Source: Dehalococcoidia bacterium
GTDB taxonomy: Bacteria; Chloroflexota; Dehalococcoidia; GIF9; AB-539-J10
NCBI GenBank assembly: GCA_030627025.1
Contig: DAOUSX010000095.1
Location: forward strand, 1 to 5,318
Length of the DNA stretch: 5,318 nt
Direction: 5' to 3'
Position 1 is the first letter of the stretch; every line of letters begins with the position of its first letter. Position numbers and translations under genes: made by a program. Shown piece after piece: positions 1 through 4,999 of the stretch. The notes under the pieces are model-generated. The model was given only the letters and a program-made list of their open reading frames with translations. It ran no database searches and was not told the DNA's origin.

Positions 1-1
1 A

Positions 2-1336
2 AATCCAAAGGAAAAAGAAATCCTGGACTTGAAGGCATATTCTAGTGTCAAGGCTCTGCCTGAGACTCCTGATCTTGCTGTAGTTGTGATCCCTCCCTCC
101 GGCGTGCCACAAGTTTTGCAAGAATGTGCTGAGAAGGGAATCAAGGCCGCGGTCATCGTCACCGCTGGTTTTGCTGAGGTAGGAGCTGAAGGAGAGAAAT
201 TGCAGCGGGAGGCGGTCAACATAGCCCGCAAAAGTGGCATGATTTTAGTGGGCCCCAATTGCTTTGGTATTGTCAGCACAGCTTGCAGCTTGTGTGCCAT
301 CATGCCACCTTTATTCCCTGAGCCAGGGCCCTTTGCTGTAGTCTCACAAAGCGGTAATATCGGGTTTTCCATCGTCCAAAGATTAAGCAGTAAGGGTTTT
401 GGTATCAGTAAGCTTATCAGCTATGGTAATGAGGCAGATTTGCATTGTGAAGATTATCTTGAGTATTTGGCTGAGGATACTGAGACTAAAGTCATATTGA
501 GCTATATTGAAGGGTTCAAAGACGGCAGAAGGTTCTTTGAAACAGCTAAAAAGGTCACTCAAAGAAAGCCTATCGTGACGCTTAAGGCGGGATATACAAG
601 TGCTGGAGCTAGAGCAGCTCAATCACATACTGCTGCCTTAGCAGGCTCTGATGCTATTTTTAACTCTGTTTGCAAGCAAGCAGGGATTATAAGGGTTCGA
701 GACATGGATGAGATATTCAACGTTGGCGCTGCCCTGTTGCATCAACCGCTGCCTCAAGGGAAAAGGGTAGGAATAATCACTGCTGGTGGGGGTTGGGGAG
801 TCCTTGGTGCTGACGCCTGTATTGATGCCGGCCTTAATGTGGCTCAGCTTCCTGAAGAAACTATAAACGAATTGGATAGCCTCTTGCCTTCCTGGTGGAA
901 CCGAGGCAACCCGGTAGATTTGGTGGCGGGGGTTTTCGGGGAGGATGTGATGAAATCTATTGAGGTTATGCTCAGTTGTGCCACTATTGATGGTCTGATG
1001 TTGCTGAACTTATCACCAATGTTACCAAGAGGCATAGTATTGGTATCCAGTGAGAGCTCAGTCTTGCGTGAACAGCTTAAGGCATTCGCGGATACCATGG
1101 CTGAGGTCCTTGAACAGTTAGCAGTTTTAGTGGCTAAGTATGGTAAGCCAATTATCATCGCTTCAGAGTTTGGGAGTGGATATATAGATGGGCAGGTGAG
1201 CAGACTGGCGGTGCAAAAGGGAATCTCGTGCTATCTCTTGCCCAACCATGCTGCTGCTGTCCTTTCTAGATTAGCTGAGTATGGTGAGTACCGGAGAAAT
1301 TTATCCCCTCACGGTTCTTCCGTGCTTGAGACATGA
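2..1336 (+). CDS. Acyl-CoA synthetase (ADP/NDP-forming), alpha chain, 5' end missing
   Basis: Family role: reversible conversion of an acyl-CoA, ADP (or GDP) and phosphate to the acid, CoA and ATP, in the cytoplasm. The window supplies 444 residues; roughly the first 40-60 are off the left edge. The frame is open to base 2, and the codons before the TTG at 29 (NPKEKEILDL) fit the conserved CoA-binding domain, so that TTG is not the start. Counting from that TTG as residue 1: the rest of the CoA-binding domain with VGPNCFGI (74-81); a succinyl-CoA-ligase-like domain (about 100-235) with SQSGN (106-110), SYGNEAD and QSHTAALAGSD, where His200 (bases 626-628) matches the phosphorylated histidine of the family; then a second ligase-CoA domain (about 245-415) with TAGGGWG. 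No ATP-grasp (beta) domain follows; the protein stops where the alpha chain normally ends, so the beta chain must be a separate gene, either upstream or elsewhere. The next gene converges. Acyl substrate (acetyl, aryl or branched) cannot be told. Confidence 0.9.
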   Translation, partial: NPKEKEILDLKAYSSVKALPETPDLAVVVIPPSGVPQVLQECAEKGIKAAVIVTAGFAEVGAEGEKLQREAVNIARKSGMILVGPNCFGIVSTACSLCAIMPPLFPEPGPFAVVSQSGNIGFSIVQRLSSKGFGISKLISYGNEADLHCEDYLEYLAEDTETKVILSYIEGFKDGRRFFETAKKVTQRKPIVTLKAGYTSAGARAAQSHTAALAGSDAIFNSVCKQAGIIRVRDMDEIFNVGAALLHQPLPQGKRVGIITAGGGWGVLGADACIDAGLNVAQLPEETINELDSLLPSWWNRGNPVDLVAGVFGEDVMKSIEVMLSCATIDGLMLLNLSPMLPRGIVLVSSESSVLREQLKAFADTMAEVLEQLAVLVAKYGKPIIIASEFGSGYIDGQVSRLAVQKGISCYLLPNHAAAVLSRLAEYGEYRRNLSPHGSSVLET

Positions 1337-1435
1337 TACTAAGATAGCAAAAGCTAGATCAACAAAAACGCTAAGCTAAATAGGCACCGTCGGTTGGCTT
1401 TGCCAGAAGATACTTGTCCAATAGATTCCTGCGCA

Positions 1436-2008
1436 TCATCCTTTTCTTAAATTCTTCAGTCCTCTAAGAGCATTCCACCTGGGAACTCTCTTCATATACT
1501 CTGCATAACTATCTCCAAATTTTCTAAGATTGAATTCATCTTCTTTCTTCGATGCCATTCGAAAACAAAAAATTGCAATTCCTCCCAGAACTACCGAAAC
1601 AACCGATTGAAAAACCAACATTAGGGCAATCGCCCAGAGTGCTGTGCCTAAATATAGAGGATGCCGCGCAACTCGAAATATACCAGTATCAATTGGAGTA
1701 GTGGTAGCAAGGGGGTCAGGACCTTCTGGTTTACCTTTATGTCTGAGAGTGGTGATTGAAGATGCAACTAAAAAAGCTGAGGGGATGTAGAGAATAAAAC
1801 CGATAATTTGTAACCACAGGACATCAAATTGCGTCCCTAACATTGAGCCAATGGTTAATTCAAGCGTTAGCAGAGTGAAAAAGATACCCAACCCGCTATG
1901 TTCATAAAGCTCACTGAGGTTATGTTCCCGTTTCCCTTCAACTAGCCATTTACCATTGAGGACCCATACCGCGATACAAATAGCGGCACAAAGTAAATAT
2001 CGCCACAT
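1436..2008 (-). CDS. Membrane methyltransferase, isoprenylcysteine/phospholipid methyltransferase fold
   Basis: A 190-residue integral membrane protein, a usual length for bacterial members. Hydrophobic segments lie at about 2-18, 37-56, 64-86 and 118-150, the last long enough for a helical hairpin. The family signature is clear: TGIFRVARHPLYLGTALW (108-125) with Arg115, His116, Pro117 and Tyr119, then KEDEFNLRKFG (155-165), Tyr168, Tyr171 and VPRW (175-178). In ICMT/PEMT relatives the RHPxY and acidic-pair regions bind S-adenosylmethionine; here the acidic pair is Glu156-Asp157. Methyl acceptor is unknown: bacterial members are not known to act on prenylated CaaX proteins and include lipid and thiol methyltransferases. 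The ATG is supported by GAGGT 11 nt upstream. It converges on the acyl-CoA synthetase gene with 99 nt between stops. The C-terminus is basic (LRGLKNLRKG) and probably cytosolic. Confidence 0.85.
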   Translation of the reverse strand: MWRYLLCAAICIAVWVLNGKWLVEGKREHNLSELYEHSGLGIFFTLLTLELTIGSMLGTQFDVLWLQIIGFILYIPSAFLVASSITTLRHKGKPEGPDPLATTTPIDTGIFRVARHPLYLGTALWAIALMLVFQSVVSVVLGGIAIFCFRMASKKEDEFNLRKFGDSYAEYMKRVPRWNALRGLKNLRKG

Positions 2009-2019
2009 TTCTTTTTCTT

Positions 2020-2024
2020 ACCTC
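2020..2024 (-). promoter_or_regulatory. Ribosome binding site of the membrane methyltransferase
   Basis: The minus strand reads GAGGT, then 11 nt, then ATG at 2008-2006. The spacing is slightly long, but no better start or Shine-Dalgarno sequence lies nearby, so it supports the annotated start. Confidence 0.55.
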
Positions 2025-2060
2025 GAATGTAGCAGCACAATATTTTGCCGATTCCTTACC

Positions 2061-2090
2061 TATATGGGCCGGGTAATACTATCCTGTCAA
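2061..2090 (-). promoter_or_regulatory. Candidate sigma-70 promoter for the membrane methyltransferase
   Basis: The minus strand carries a perfect -35 hexamer TTGACA (2085-2090), an 18-nt spacer and a poor -10, CATATA (2061-2066). Transcription would start near 2054, giving a leader of about 45 nt before the ATG at 2008. The perfect -35 in the right place is the main argument; the weak -10 keeps the confidence low. Confidence 0.35.
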
Positions 2091-2267
2091 AACTATTGCA
2101 TGTCCAGAGCATATGCGCTCAGCAGCATTATATTCACTGCCTGAAGGCCCTTTAGGTCTTTATAGTCCATGTAATGATACTCACTTTATCATTTGCGGTT
2201 GAAAAAATAACCGGAACCAAACTCCTCGATTTAAGGCAATTTTACAAGGTACAGTAAGTTATTCTTC

Positions 2268-2376
2268 TTTGGGTAAATCGTTTCTCCTTACTCTTCTTCT
2301 GTTTAGGTATTCCAGTTAGTACTCAATTCAAGATTCACAGATAAAGGAACCCCCTGAAGGTGAATTTGGGTAAATC
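2268..2376. repeat. 12-nt direct repeat, two copies (2268-2279 and 2365-2376)
   Basis: TTTGGGTAAATC occurs identically at 2268-2279 and 2365-2376, with starts 97 nt apart. Read on the minus strand, the strand of the RRM transcript, each copy is GATTTACCCAAA preceded by a purine-rich stretch, AGGAGGAAAATC in one case and AAGGAGAAAC in the other. Both copies lie downstream of the RRM stop codon. They could be protein- or RNA-binding sites, or chance. Confidence 0.5.
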
Positions 2377-2450
2377 AAAGATTTTCCTCCTGGCTGGTGT
2401 TATACTAGATCCACCACTCTAAATCTAGATTGTCTCTGAAAGCTATTCTA

Positions 2451-2702
2451 TTATCTTTGATAATTCCTTTTTGGTGGGCGAGCTTCGTCAACTTTCAAGG
2501 TACGCCCATCGAAATCGGAACCGTCTAACGCCTCTTTTGCTTTTTCAGCTTCCGAGTGGTCAGACATTTCAACAAATCCAAAGCCTCTACCTTCGATTAT
2601 ATTGACTTGCTTAACTTCACCATAATTGGAAAACAATTCCTCCAACTGCTCATTAGTTACAGAATAGGTGAGATTTCCTACATAAAGTTTACTACCTTCC
2701 AT
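2451..2702 (-). CDS. Small RNA-binding protein with a single RRM domain
   Basis: An 83-residue cytoplasmic protein that is almost entirely one RNA recognition motif. RNP2 is LYVGNL (6-11) and RNP1 is RGFGFVEM (39-46); the three aromatic residues that stack on RNA bases in this fold (Tyr7, Phe41, Phe43) are all present. After helix 2 (about 50-60) comes strand 4 (TLKVDEA) and a short basic tail (RPPKRNYQR). The link between strands 2 and 3 is very short: VNIIEG runs straight into RNP1, where most RRMs have about ten more residues (typically a DRxTGRS-like turn). Bacterial stand-alone RRM proteins are best known in cyanobacteria, some of them cold-induced, and they bind single-stranded RNA; the target here is unknown. 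The ATG has an ideal RBS (AAGGAGGT). It lies 19 nt downstream of a 28-codon leader ORF whose sequence can mask that RBS, which suggests control of translation. Confidence 0.93.
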   Translation of the reverse strand: MEGSKLYVGNLTYSVTNEQLEELFSNYGEVKQVNIIEGRGFGFVEMSDHSEAEKAKEALDGSDFDGRTLKVDEARPPKRNYQR

Positions 2703-2762
2703 TCTAACCTCCTTTTCTTCTTTATTTCTCTTTGCCCAATAATGTTTCTTCTGGAGGTAGAA
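2702..2762 (-). promoter_or_regulatory. Predicted RNA switch masking the RRM start site
   Basis: In the minus-strand transcript, UUCUACCUCC (2753-2762) is complementary to GGAGGUUAGAA (2702-2712) over 10 bp with one bulged U; the loop is 40 nt. The second arm covers the RRM Shine-Dalgarno and the A of its AUG. The first arm also takes part in a perfect local hairpin, CUUCU-ACCUCC-AGAAG (2748-2763), whose six-base loop is exactly the anti-Shine-Dalgarno ACCUCC. The two structures exclude each other. The first arm lies inside the leader ORF (Leu-Leu-Pro-Pro codons), so a translating ribosome would keep the long pairing open. The pairings are seen directly; the regulatory role is inferred. Confidence 0.45.
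2707..2714 (-). promoter_or_regulatory. Ribosome binding site of the RRM gene
   Basis: The minus strand reads AAGGAGGT, ending 4 nt before the ATG at 2702-2700: an almost full match to the 16S rRNA 3' end, though the spacing is on the short side. The same bases are the target of the possible long-range pairing described at 2702-2762. Confidence 0.85.
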
Positions 2763-2808
2763 GCAAGCTAGCGACTCTCAGCTCTTTAATGACAACACTA
2801 TCAAACAT
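2722..2808 (-). CDS. 28-codon leader ORF upstream of the RRM gene
   Basis: A short ORF from ATG (2808-2806) to TAA (2724-2722), encoding MFDSVVIKELRVASLLLPPE and then eight more residues ending in KEK. Its Shine-Dalgarno, AAGGAGGT, lies 6 nt before the ATG, as strong as that of the RRM gene itself, and this is the main reason for calling it. It stops 19 nt before the RRM ATG, so the two are almost certainly co-transcribed. There is no signal peptide or known domain. The codons for Leu17-Pro18-Pro19 (CUA CCU CCA) contain ACCUCC, complementary to the Shine-Dalgarno of the RRM gene and to its own. Pro-Pro motifs can slow ribosomes that lack EF-P help. It is best read as a regulatory leader peptide or a translation-coupling ORF; a small functional protein is the alternative. 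I do not recognise a homolog. Confidence 0.5.
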   Translation of the reverse strand: MFDSVVIKELRVASLLLPPEETLLGKEK

Positions 2809-2814
2809 AAGAGA

Positions 2815-2846
2815 ACCTCCTTAAGGACTTGTTCCACAAGACTTAA
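2815..2846 (-). promoter_or_regulatory. Leader-ORF ribosome binding site and adjoining hairpin
   Basis: AAGGAGGT (2815-2822, minus strand) is the leader ORF's Shine-Dalgarno. Directly upstream, CUUGU-GGA-ACAAG (2828-2840) forms a 5-bp hairpin with a 3-nt loop. It can be lengthened to 2821-2846 by a U-U mismatch, a G-C pair, a bulge and UUAA/UUAA pairing, and in that form it overlaps the first two bases of the Shine-Dalgarno. The short helix next to the RBS could melt with temperature or bind a regulator; this is speculative. Confidence 0.45.
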
Positions 2847-2901
2847 CTGAGCATTCTTACCACCCCCTCCAGTATTTGCCAGCCATTCCATATAATATCA
2901 A

Positions 2902-2931
2902 AATATAGGAATGCTGTGCTTGCTTAGTCTA
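2902..2931 (-). promoter_or_regulatory. Weak candidate promoter for the leader ORF and RRM gene
   Basis: The minus strand has TAGACT (2926-2931), an 18-nt spacer and TATATT (2902-2907). Transcription would start near 2895, giving a leader of about 88 nt to the small ORF and about 194 nt to the RRM ATG. The region is AT-rich enough for such matches to arise by chance. Confidence 0.3.
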
Positions 2932-3042
2932 GCTTACTTTGTCTTGTGACACATCTTTAATATACTACTTTACCAATTTCCATATTTAAGTCCCTCGCCT
3001 TGAAATATACCAATTCCTGTTTTAGGTAATCATAGGGTTGCA

Positions 3043-3078
3043 TTATCTTTGTGGGATAACAGTCGGTTTATCATGATA
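3043..3078. repeat. Cluster of GATAA/TTATC inverted repeats, possible operator
   Basis: Within 36 nt there are TTATC (3043-3047), GATAA (3055-3059), TTATC (3068-3072) and GATA (3075-3078), alternating in orientation. The last pair makes the perfect 10-bp palindrome TATCATGATA (3069-3078). The cluster ends about 52 nt upstream of the -35 box of the plus-strand promoter, a usual place for an activator. The sites are short and AT-rich, so chance is a real alternative. Confidence 0.35.
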
Positions 3079-3130
3079 GCAAAACACAAGGGCAAATTTA
3101 CAGAGTTTTTCATTGAAGGGTGGGACTAAA

Positions 3131-3159
3131 TTGACTTAAAGGGGAACGTAGTTTATACT
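3131..3159 (+). promoter_or_regulatory. Strong sigma-70-type promoter for the thiamine-diphosphate enzyme
   Basis: TTGACT (3131-3136), an exact 17-nt spacer and TATACT (3154-3159): each hexamer differs from consensus by one base. The predicted start is near 3166, giving a leader of about 115 nt. A second perfect -35, TTGACA (3159-3164), overlaps this -10, but the -10 that would go with it at 3182-3187 (TAAAAA) is poor, so it is a secondary promoter at best. Confidence 0.7.
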
Positions 3160-3210
3160 TGACAGCTAAAATTAGAGATAGTAAAAAGCAGCACGGTCAA
3201 ATTCTATTTC

Positions 3211-3253
3211 CCGCAAAGGCCACCTTAACTGAAGAAATCCTGTTTGCCTGCGG
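3211..3253 (+). promoter_or_regulatory. Stem-loop in the leader of the thiamine-diphosphate enzyme gene
   Basis: CCGCA-(AA)-GGC (3211-3220) pairs with GCCTGCGG (3246-3253): 8 bp, mostly G-C, with a two-base bulge and a 25-nt loop. The loop begins with CACCT (3221-3225), which is complementary to AGGTG (3271-3275) in the gene's ribosome binding site. The stem ends 14 nt before that RBS, and no U-tract follows, so it is not an intrinsic terminator. It may protect the transcript or control ribosome access. Confidence 0.4.
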
Positions 3254-3267
3254 ATAATTTTCGGTGT

Positions 3268-3276
3268 AGGAGGTGA
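3268..3276 (+). promoter_or_regulatory. Ribosome binding site of the thiamine-diphosphate enzyme
   Basis: AGGAGGTGA, with 7 nt between AGGAGG and the ATG at 3281: a near-perfect Shine-Dalgarno at ideal spacing. It fixes the start codon. Confidence 0.9.
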
Positions 3277-3280
3277 GAAC

Positions 3281-4999
3281 ATGGCTAAAATAACGGGTGG
3301 GGAAGTTTTAAAGCGCTGCCTTGTTCAGGAAAATGTTAGATATGTTTTCGGTGTGTGTGGCGCTCAATTTTTACCTTTTTTAGATGCCATTTACAAGGAC
3401 GAGCGGATTGAGTTCATTGGTACAAGGCATGAGGCTGCAGCGGCTCACGCAGCAGACGCCTGGACACGCGTAACGGGAAAACCAGGTGTATCTATCGGAA
3501 CGGTGGGACCTGGAGCTGCGAATTTGGTCGCCGGAGTATACCCACCTTCCGCAGATAGTATACCCGTAATAGCAATTACGGCACAGAATCAGACATGGCG
3601 TTCGTATCCAGACCACGGTTCCACTCAAGGCTTAGATCAAATTTCGCTATTTAAGGGGGTCACTAAATGGAATGCCGTTGTCTCTCATTGGGAACGTATT
3701 CCTGAGCTTGTTCATCAGGCCTTCAGGATAGCTACATCAGGCAGACCTGGACCGGTTCATCTCGATTTCCCTTCGGATGTCATGTTTCAAGCCGAAGACG
3801 AAAATGAAGTTAAAATCGTTCCCCCCAAAAGTTATAGACCCATTGAGCGTCCGGTTGGGGACATTTCGTTAATCGATCAAGCTGCGAAAATGTTGGCAGG
3901 GGCGAAATTGCCGCTCATCCATGCTGGCGGTGGGCTTATTCGCTCACAGGCTTCTGAGGAGCTTATCCAACTCGCTGAGTATTTACAAGCCCCGGTAACC
4001 ACCTCCGTACAAGGAAAGGGCGCTATCCCGGAGGACCATTCCCTCTGCCTTATCTCAAGTTGTTTTGGCACGGGGGGACTCGTTGTTCAAGCTGATGCTG
4101 ATGTCGTGCTCCTGGTTGGGGGTCGATTAGCAGATCTTGAATTTTGGGGACAACCGCCTCTTTGGGGCGACCCAGCACAGCAGAAACTTATCCAGATAGA
4201 TATCAGTGGCGACATGATTGGACTTAACCGGTCAGTAGACATCGGGATAGTCGGTGACGCAAAATCCACCCTTCGCGCTCTTTTGGAAGCGTTGAAAAAA
4301 TATACGCCGAAAAAAGAGGAGCGTGAGTCTCTTCAATCCTACAAACAAGTGGAGAAAGACTGGCTTGAAGGGTTCAAGGAAATGTGTGAGTCAGATAGTG
4401 TGCCAATCCATCCAGCGCGATTGGTAAAGGAAGCACGGGAATTCTTTCCACGGGATGCTATCGCGGTGAGCGATGGGGGAAACACATCTGTCTGGTGTGT
4501 GCGATTAAATCGCATCTATGAGCCAAATACATTCTTAAGCTGTTCATCTGGAGATGCGGGGCACCTTGGAGCCGGTATTCCCTATGCTATCGCAGCCAAG
4601 CTAGCAGCCCCTTCGAAACAAGTATACTGTGTCACCGGAGATGGCTCATTCGGCCTTAACATTCAGGAGCTGGAAACGGCGAGTCGTCTACAGTTACCCA
4701 TCGTATTCATAGTTCATAGTGACAGTGCTTGGGGAATGATAAAAGCCGGACAAACAGCGTCTTTTGAAAAGAGATACATTGGCGTTGACCTTGGTGACAT
4801 CCGCTACGATGAAATCGCTCGAGGCATGAATTGTTACGGTGAAAGGGTGGTAAAGCCTTCCGAAATCAAGCCTGCTTTACAAAGAGCAGTCGACTCCAAG
4901 CTTCCCGCAGTGTTAGATGTGATAATTGACAAAGAAGTACTACCCTCGCCAGATCTTGAGGCTTGTGTAGCACAATGGTTAGAGGGTTGCGGTGGGTAG
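3281..4999 (+). CDS. Thiamine-diphosphate enzyme, acetolactate synthase/oxalyl-CoA decarboxylase-like
   Basis: A complete 572-residue cytoplasmic enzyme of the family that cleaves or joins C-C bonds next to a carbonyl using thiamine diphosphate (ThDP) and Mg2+. Domains: PYR (about 4-170) with the catalytic Glu51 in RHEAAAAHAADAW and VGPGAAN (75-81); central domain (about 195-335) with AGGGLI and IQIDISGDMIGLN; ThDP-binding domain (about 390-550) with GDGSF (453-457). The Mg2+ ligands by alignment are Asp454 and Asp481: the usual NN is Ser480-Asp481 in HSDSAWGM, a change I believe also occurs in ILVBL-type relatives. Acetolactate synthase's flavin-region GxRFDDR is replaced by GGRLADLEFWG, and VDIGIVGDAKS resembles oxalyl-CoA decarboxylase/2-hydroxyacyl-CoA lyase, so valine/isoleucine synthesis is not assured. 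Gln116 and Lys129 do fit synthase positions. No small regulatory subunit gene follows. It is monocistronic as far as can be seen, with its own strong promoter and a 115-nt leader. The substrate is unresolved. Confidence 0.9.
   Translation: MAKITGGEVLKRCLVQENVRYVFGVCGAQFLPFLDAIYKDERIEFIGTRHEAAAAHAADAWTRVTGKPGVSIGTVGPGAANLVAGVYPPSADSIPVIAITAQNQTWRSYPDHGSTQGLDQISLFKGVTKWNAVVSHWERIPELVHQAFRIATSGRPGPVHLDFPSDVMFQAEDENEVKIVPPKSYRPIERPVGDISLIDQAAKMLAGAKLPLIHAGGGLIRSQASEELIQLAEYLQAPVTTSVQGKGAIPEDHSLCLISSCFGTGGLVVQADADVVLLVGGRLADLEFWGQPPLWGDPAQQKLIQIDISGDMIGLNRSVDIGIVGDAKSTLRALLEALKKYTPKKEERESLQSYKQVEKDWLEGFKEMCESDSVPIHPARLVKEAREFFPRDAIAVSDGGNTSVWCVRLNRIYEPNTFLSCSSGDAGHLGAGIPYAIAAKLAAPSKQVYCVTGDGSFGLNIQELETASRLQLPIVFIVHSDSAWGMIKAGQTASFEKRYIGVDLGDIRYDEIARGMNCYGERVVKPSEIKPALQRAVDSKLPAVLDVIIDKEVLPSPDLEACVAQWLEGCGG

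Larger units (their letters stand above)
2009..2450. other. Intergenic region with no convincing gene
   Basis: This 442-nt gap lies between two minus-strand genes and is AT-rich. It holds the candidate methyltransferase promoter and RBS, a 12-nt direct repeat (2268-2279 and 2365-2376) and several short imperfect hairpins: CGGTT/AACCG at 2196-2213, CCTGAA/TTTAGG at 2140-2156, and CTAGAT/ATCTAG at 2405-2428, the last overlapping the 10-bp palindrome AATCTAGATT (2422-2431). None has the GC-rich stem plus U-tract of an intrinsic terminator, so the end of the RRM transcript cannot be placed. Only two very short ORFs occur on the minus strand (2093-2170 and 2328-2378), and neither has enough support to be called. 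Confidence 0.6.
2809..3280. other. Divergent regulatory gap between the RRM and thiamine-diphosphate enzyme genes
   Basis: This 472-nt gap lies between two divergently transcribed units. From left to right it holds the leader-ORF RBS and hairpin, the weak minus-strand promoter, an unassigned AT-rich stretch (about 2932-3040), a cluster of GATAA/TTATC inverted repeats (3043-3078), a strong plus-strand promoter (3131-3159) and a structured leader ending in an AGGAGGTGA ribosome binding site. I found no supported ORF in the gap. Confidence 0.6.

Noticed and set aside
1337..1435. Search for a bidirectional terminator between the convergent genes; only TAGC-AAAA-GCTA (1345-1356) and TGGC-TTT-GCCA (about 1394-1404) were seen.
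   Set aside because: The stems are 4 bp and no U-tract follows on either strand.
1956..2144. 62-residue plus-strand reading frame across the start of the methyltransferase gene.
   Set aside because: It is antisense to the well-supported start region, has no ribosome binding site and shows no domain.
2328..2378. 16-codon minus-strand ORF with AGGAGG 7 nt before a TTG start.
   Set aside because: The RBS is good, but the start is TTG, the peptide is very short and low in complexity (Ser, Gly, Pro), and the purine stretch is equally explained by the direct repeat there.
2556..2771. 71-residue plus-strand reading frame antisense to the RRM gene and its leader ORF.
   Set aside because: It is a shadow of the RRM coding sequence; the RNP motifs and RBS fix the minus strand as coding.
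3117..3126. AGGGTGGGAC, matching the start of the T-box motif AGGGUGGNACCGCG, upstream of a gene related to acetolactate synthase.
   Set aside because: The CGCG half is missing (TAAA follows), no antiterminator/terminator pair is present, and it lies upstream of the predicted promoter, so it would not be transcribed with the gene.
3228..3270. CTGAAGA, then GGATAAT and GTGTAGGA, loosely like the conserved CUGAGA and GGAUAAU...GCGUAGGGA parts of a thiamine-diphosphate riboswitch.
   Set aside because: CUGAGA carries an extra base, the stem around UAAU (CUGG/CCAG) is not complementary here, and such riboswitches normally control thiamine synthesis or uptake rather than enzymes that use the cofactor. 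A covariance-model scan would settle it.
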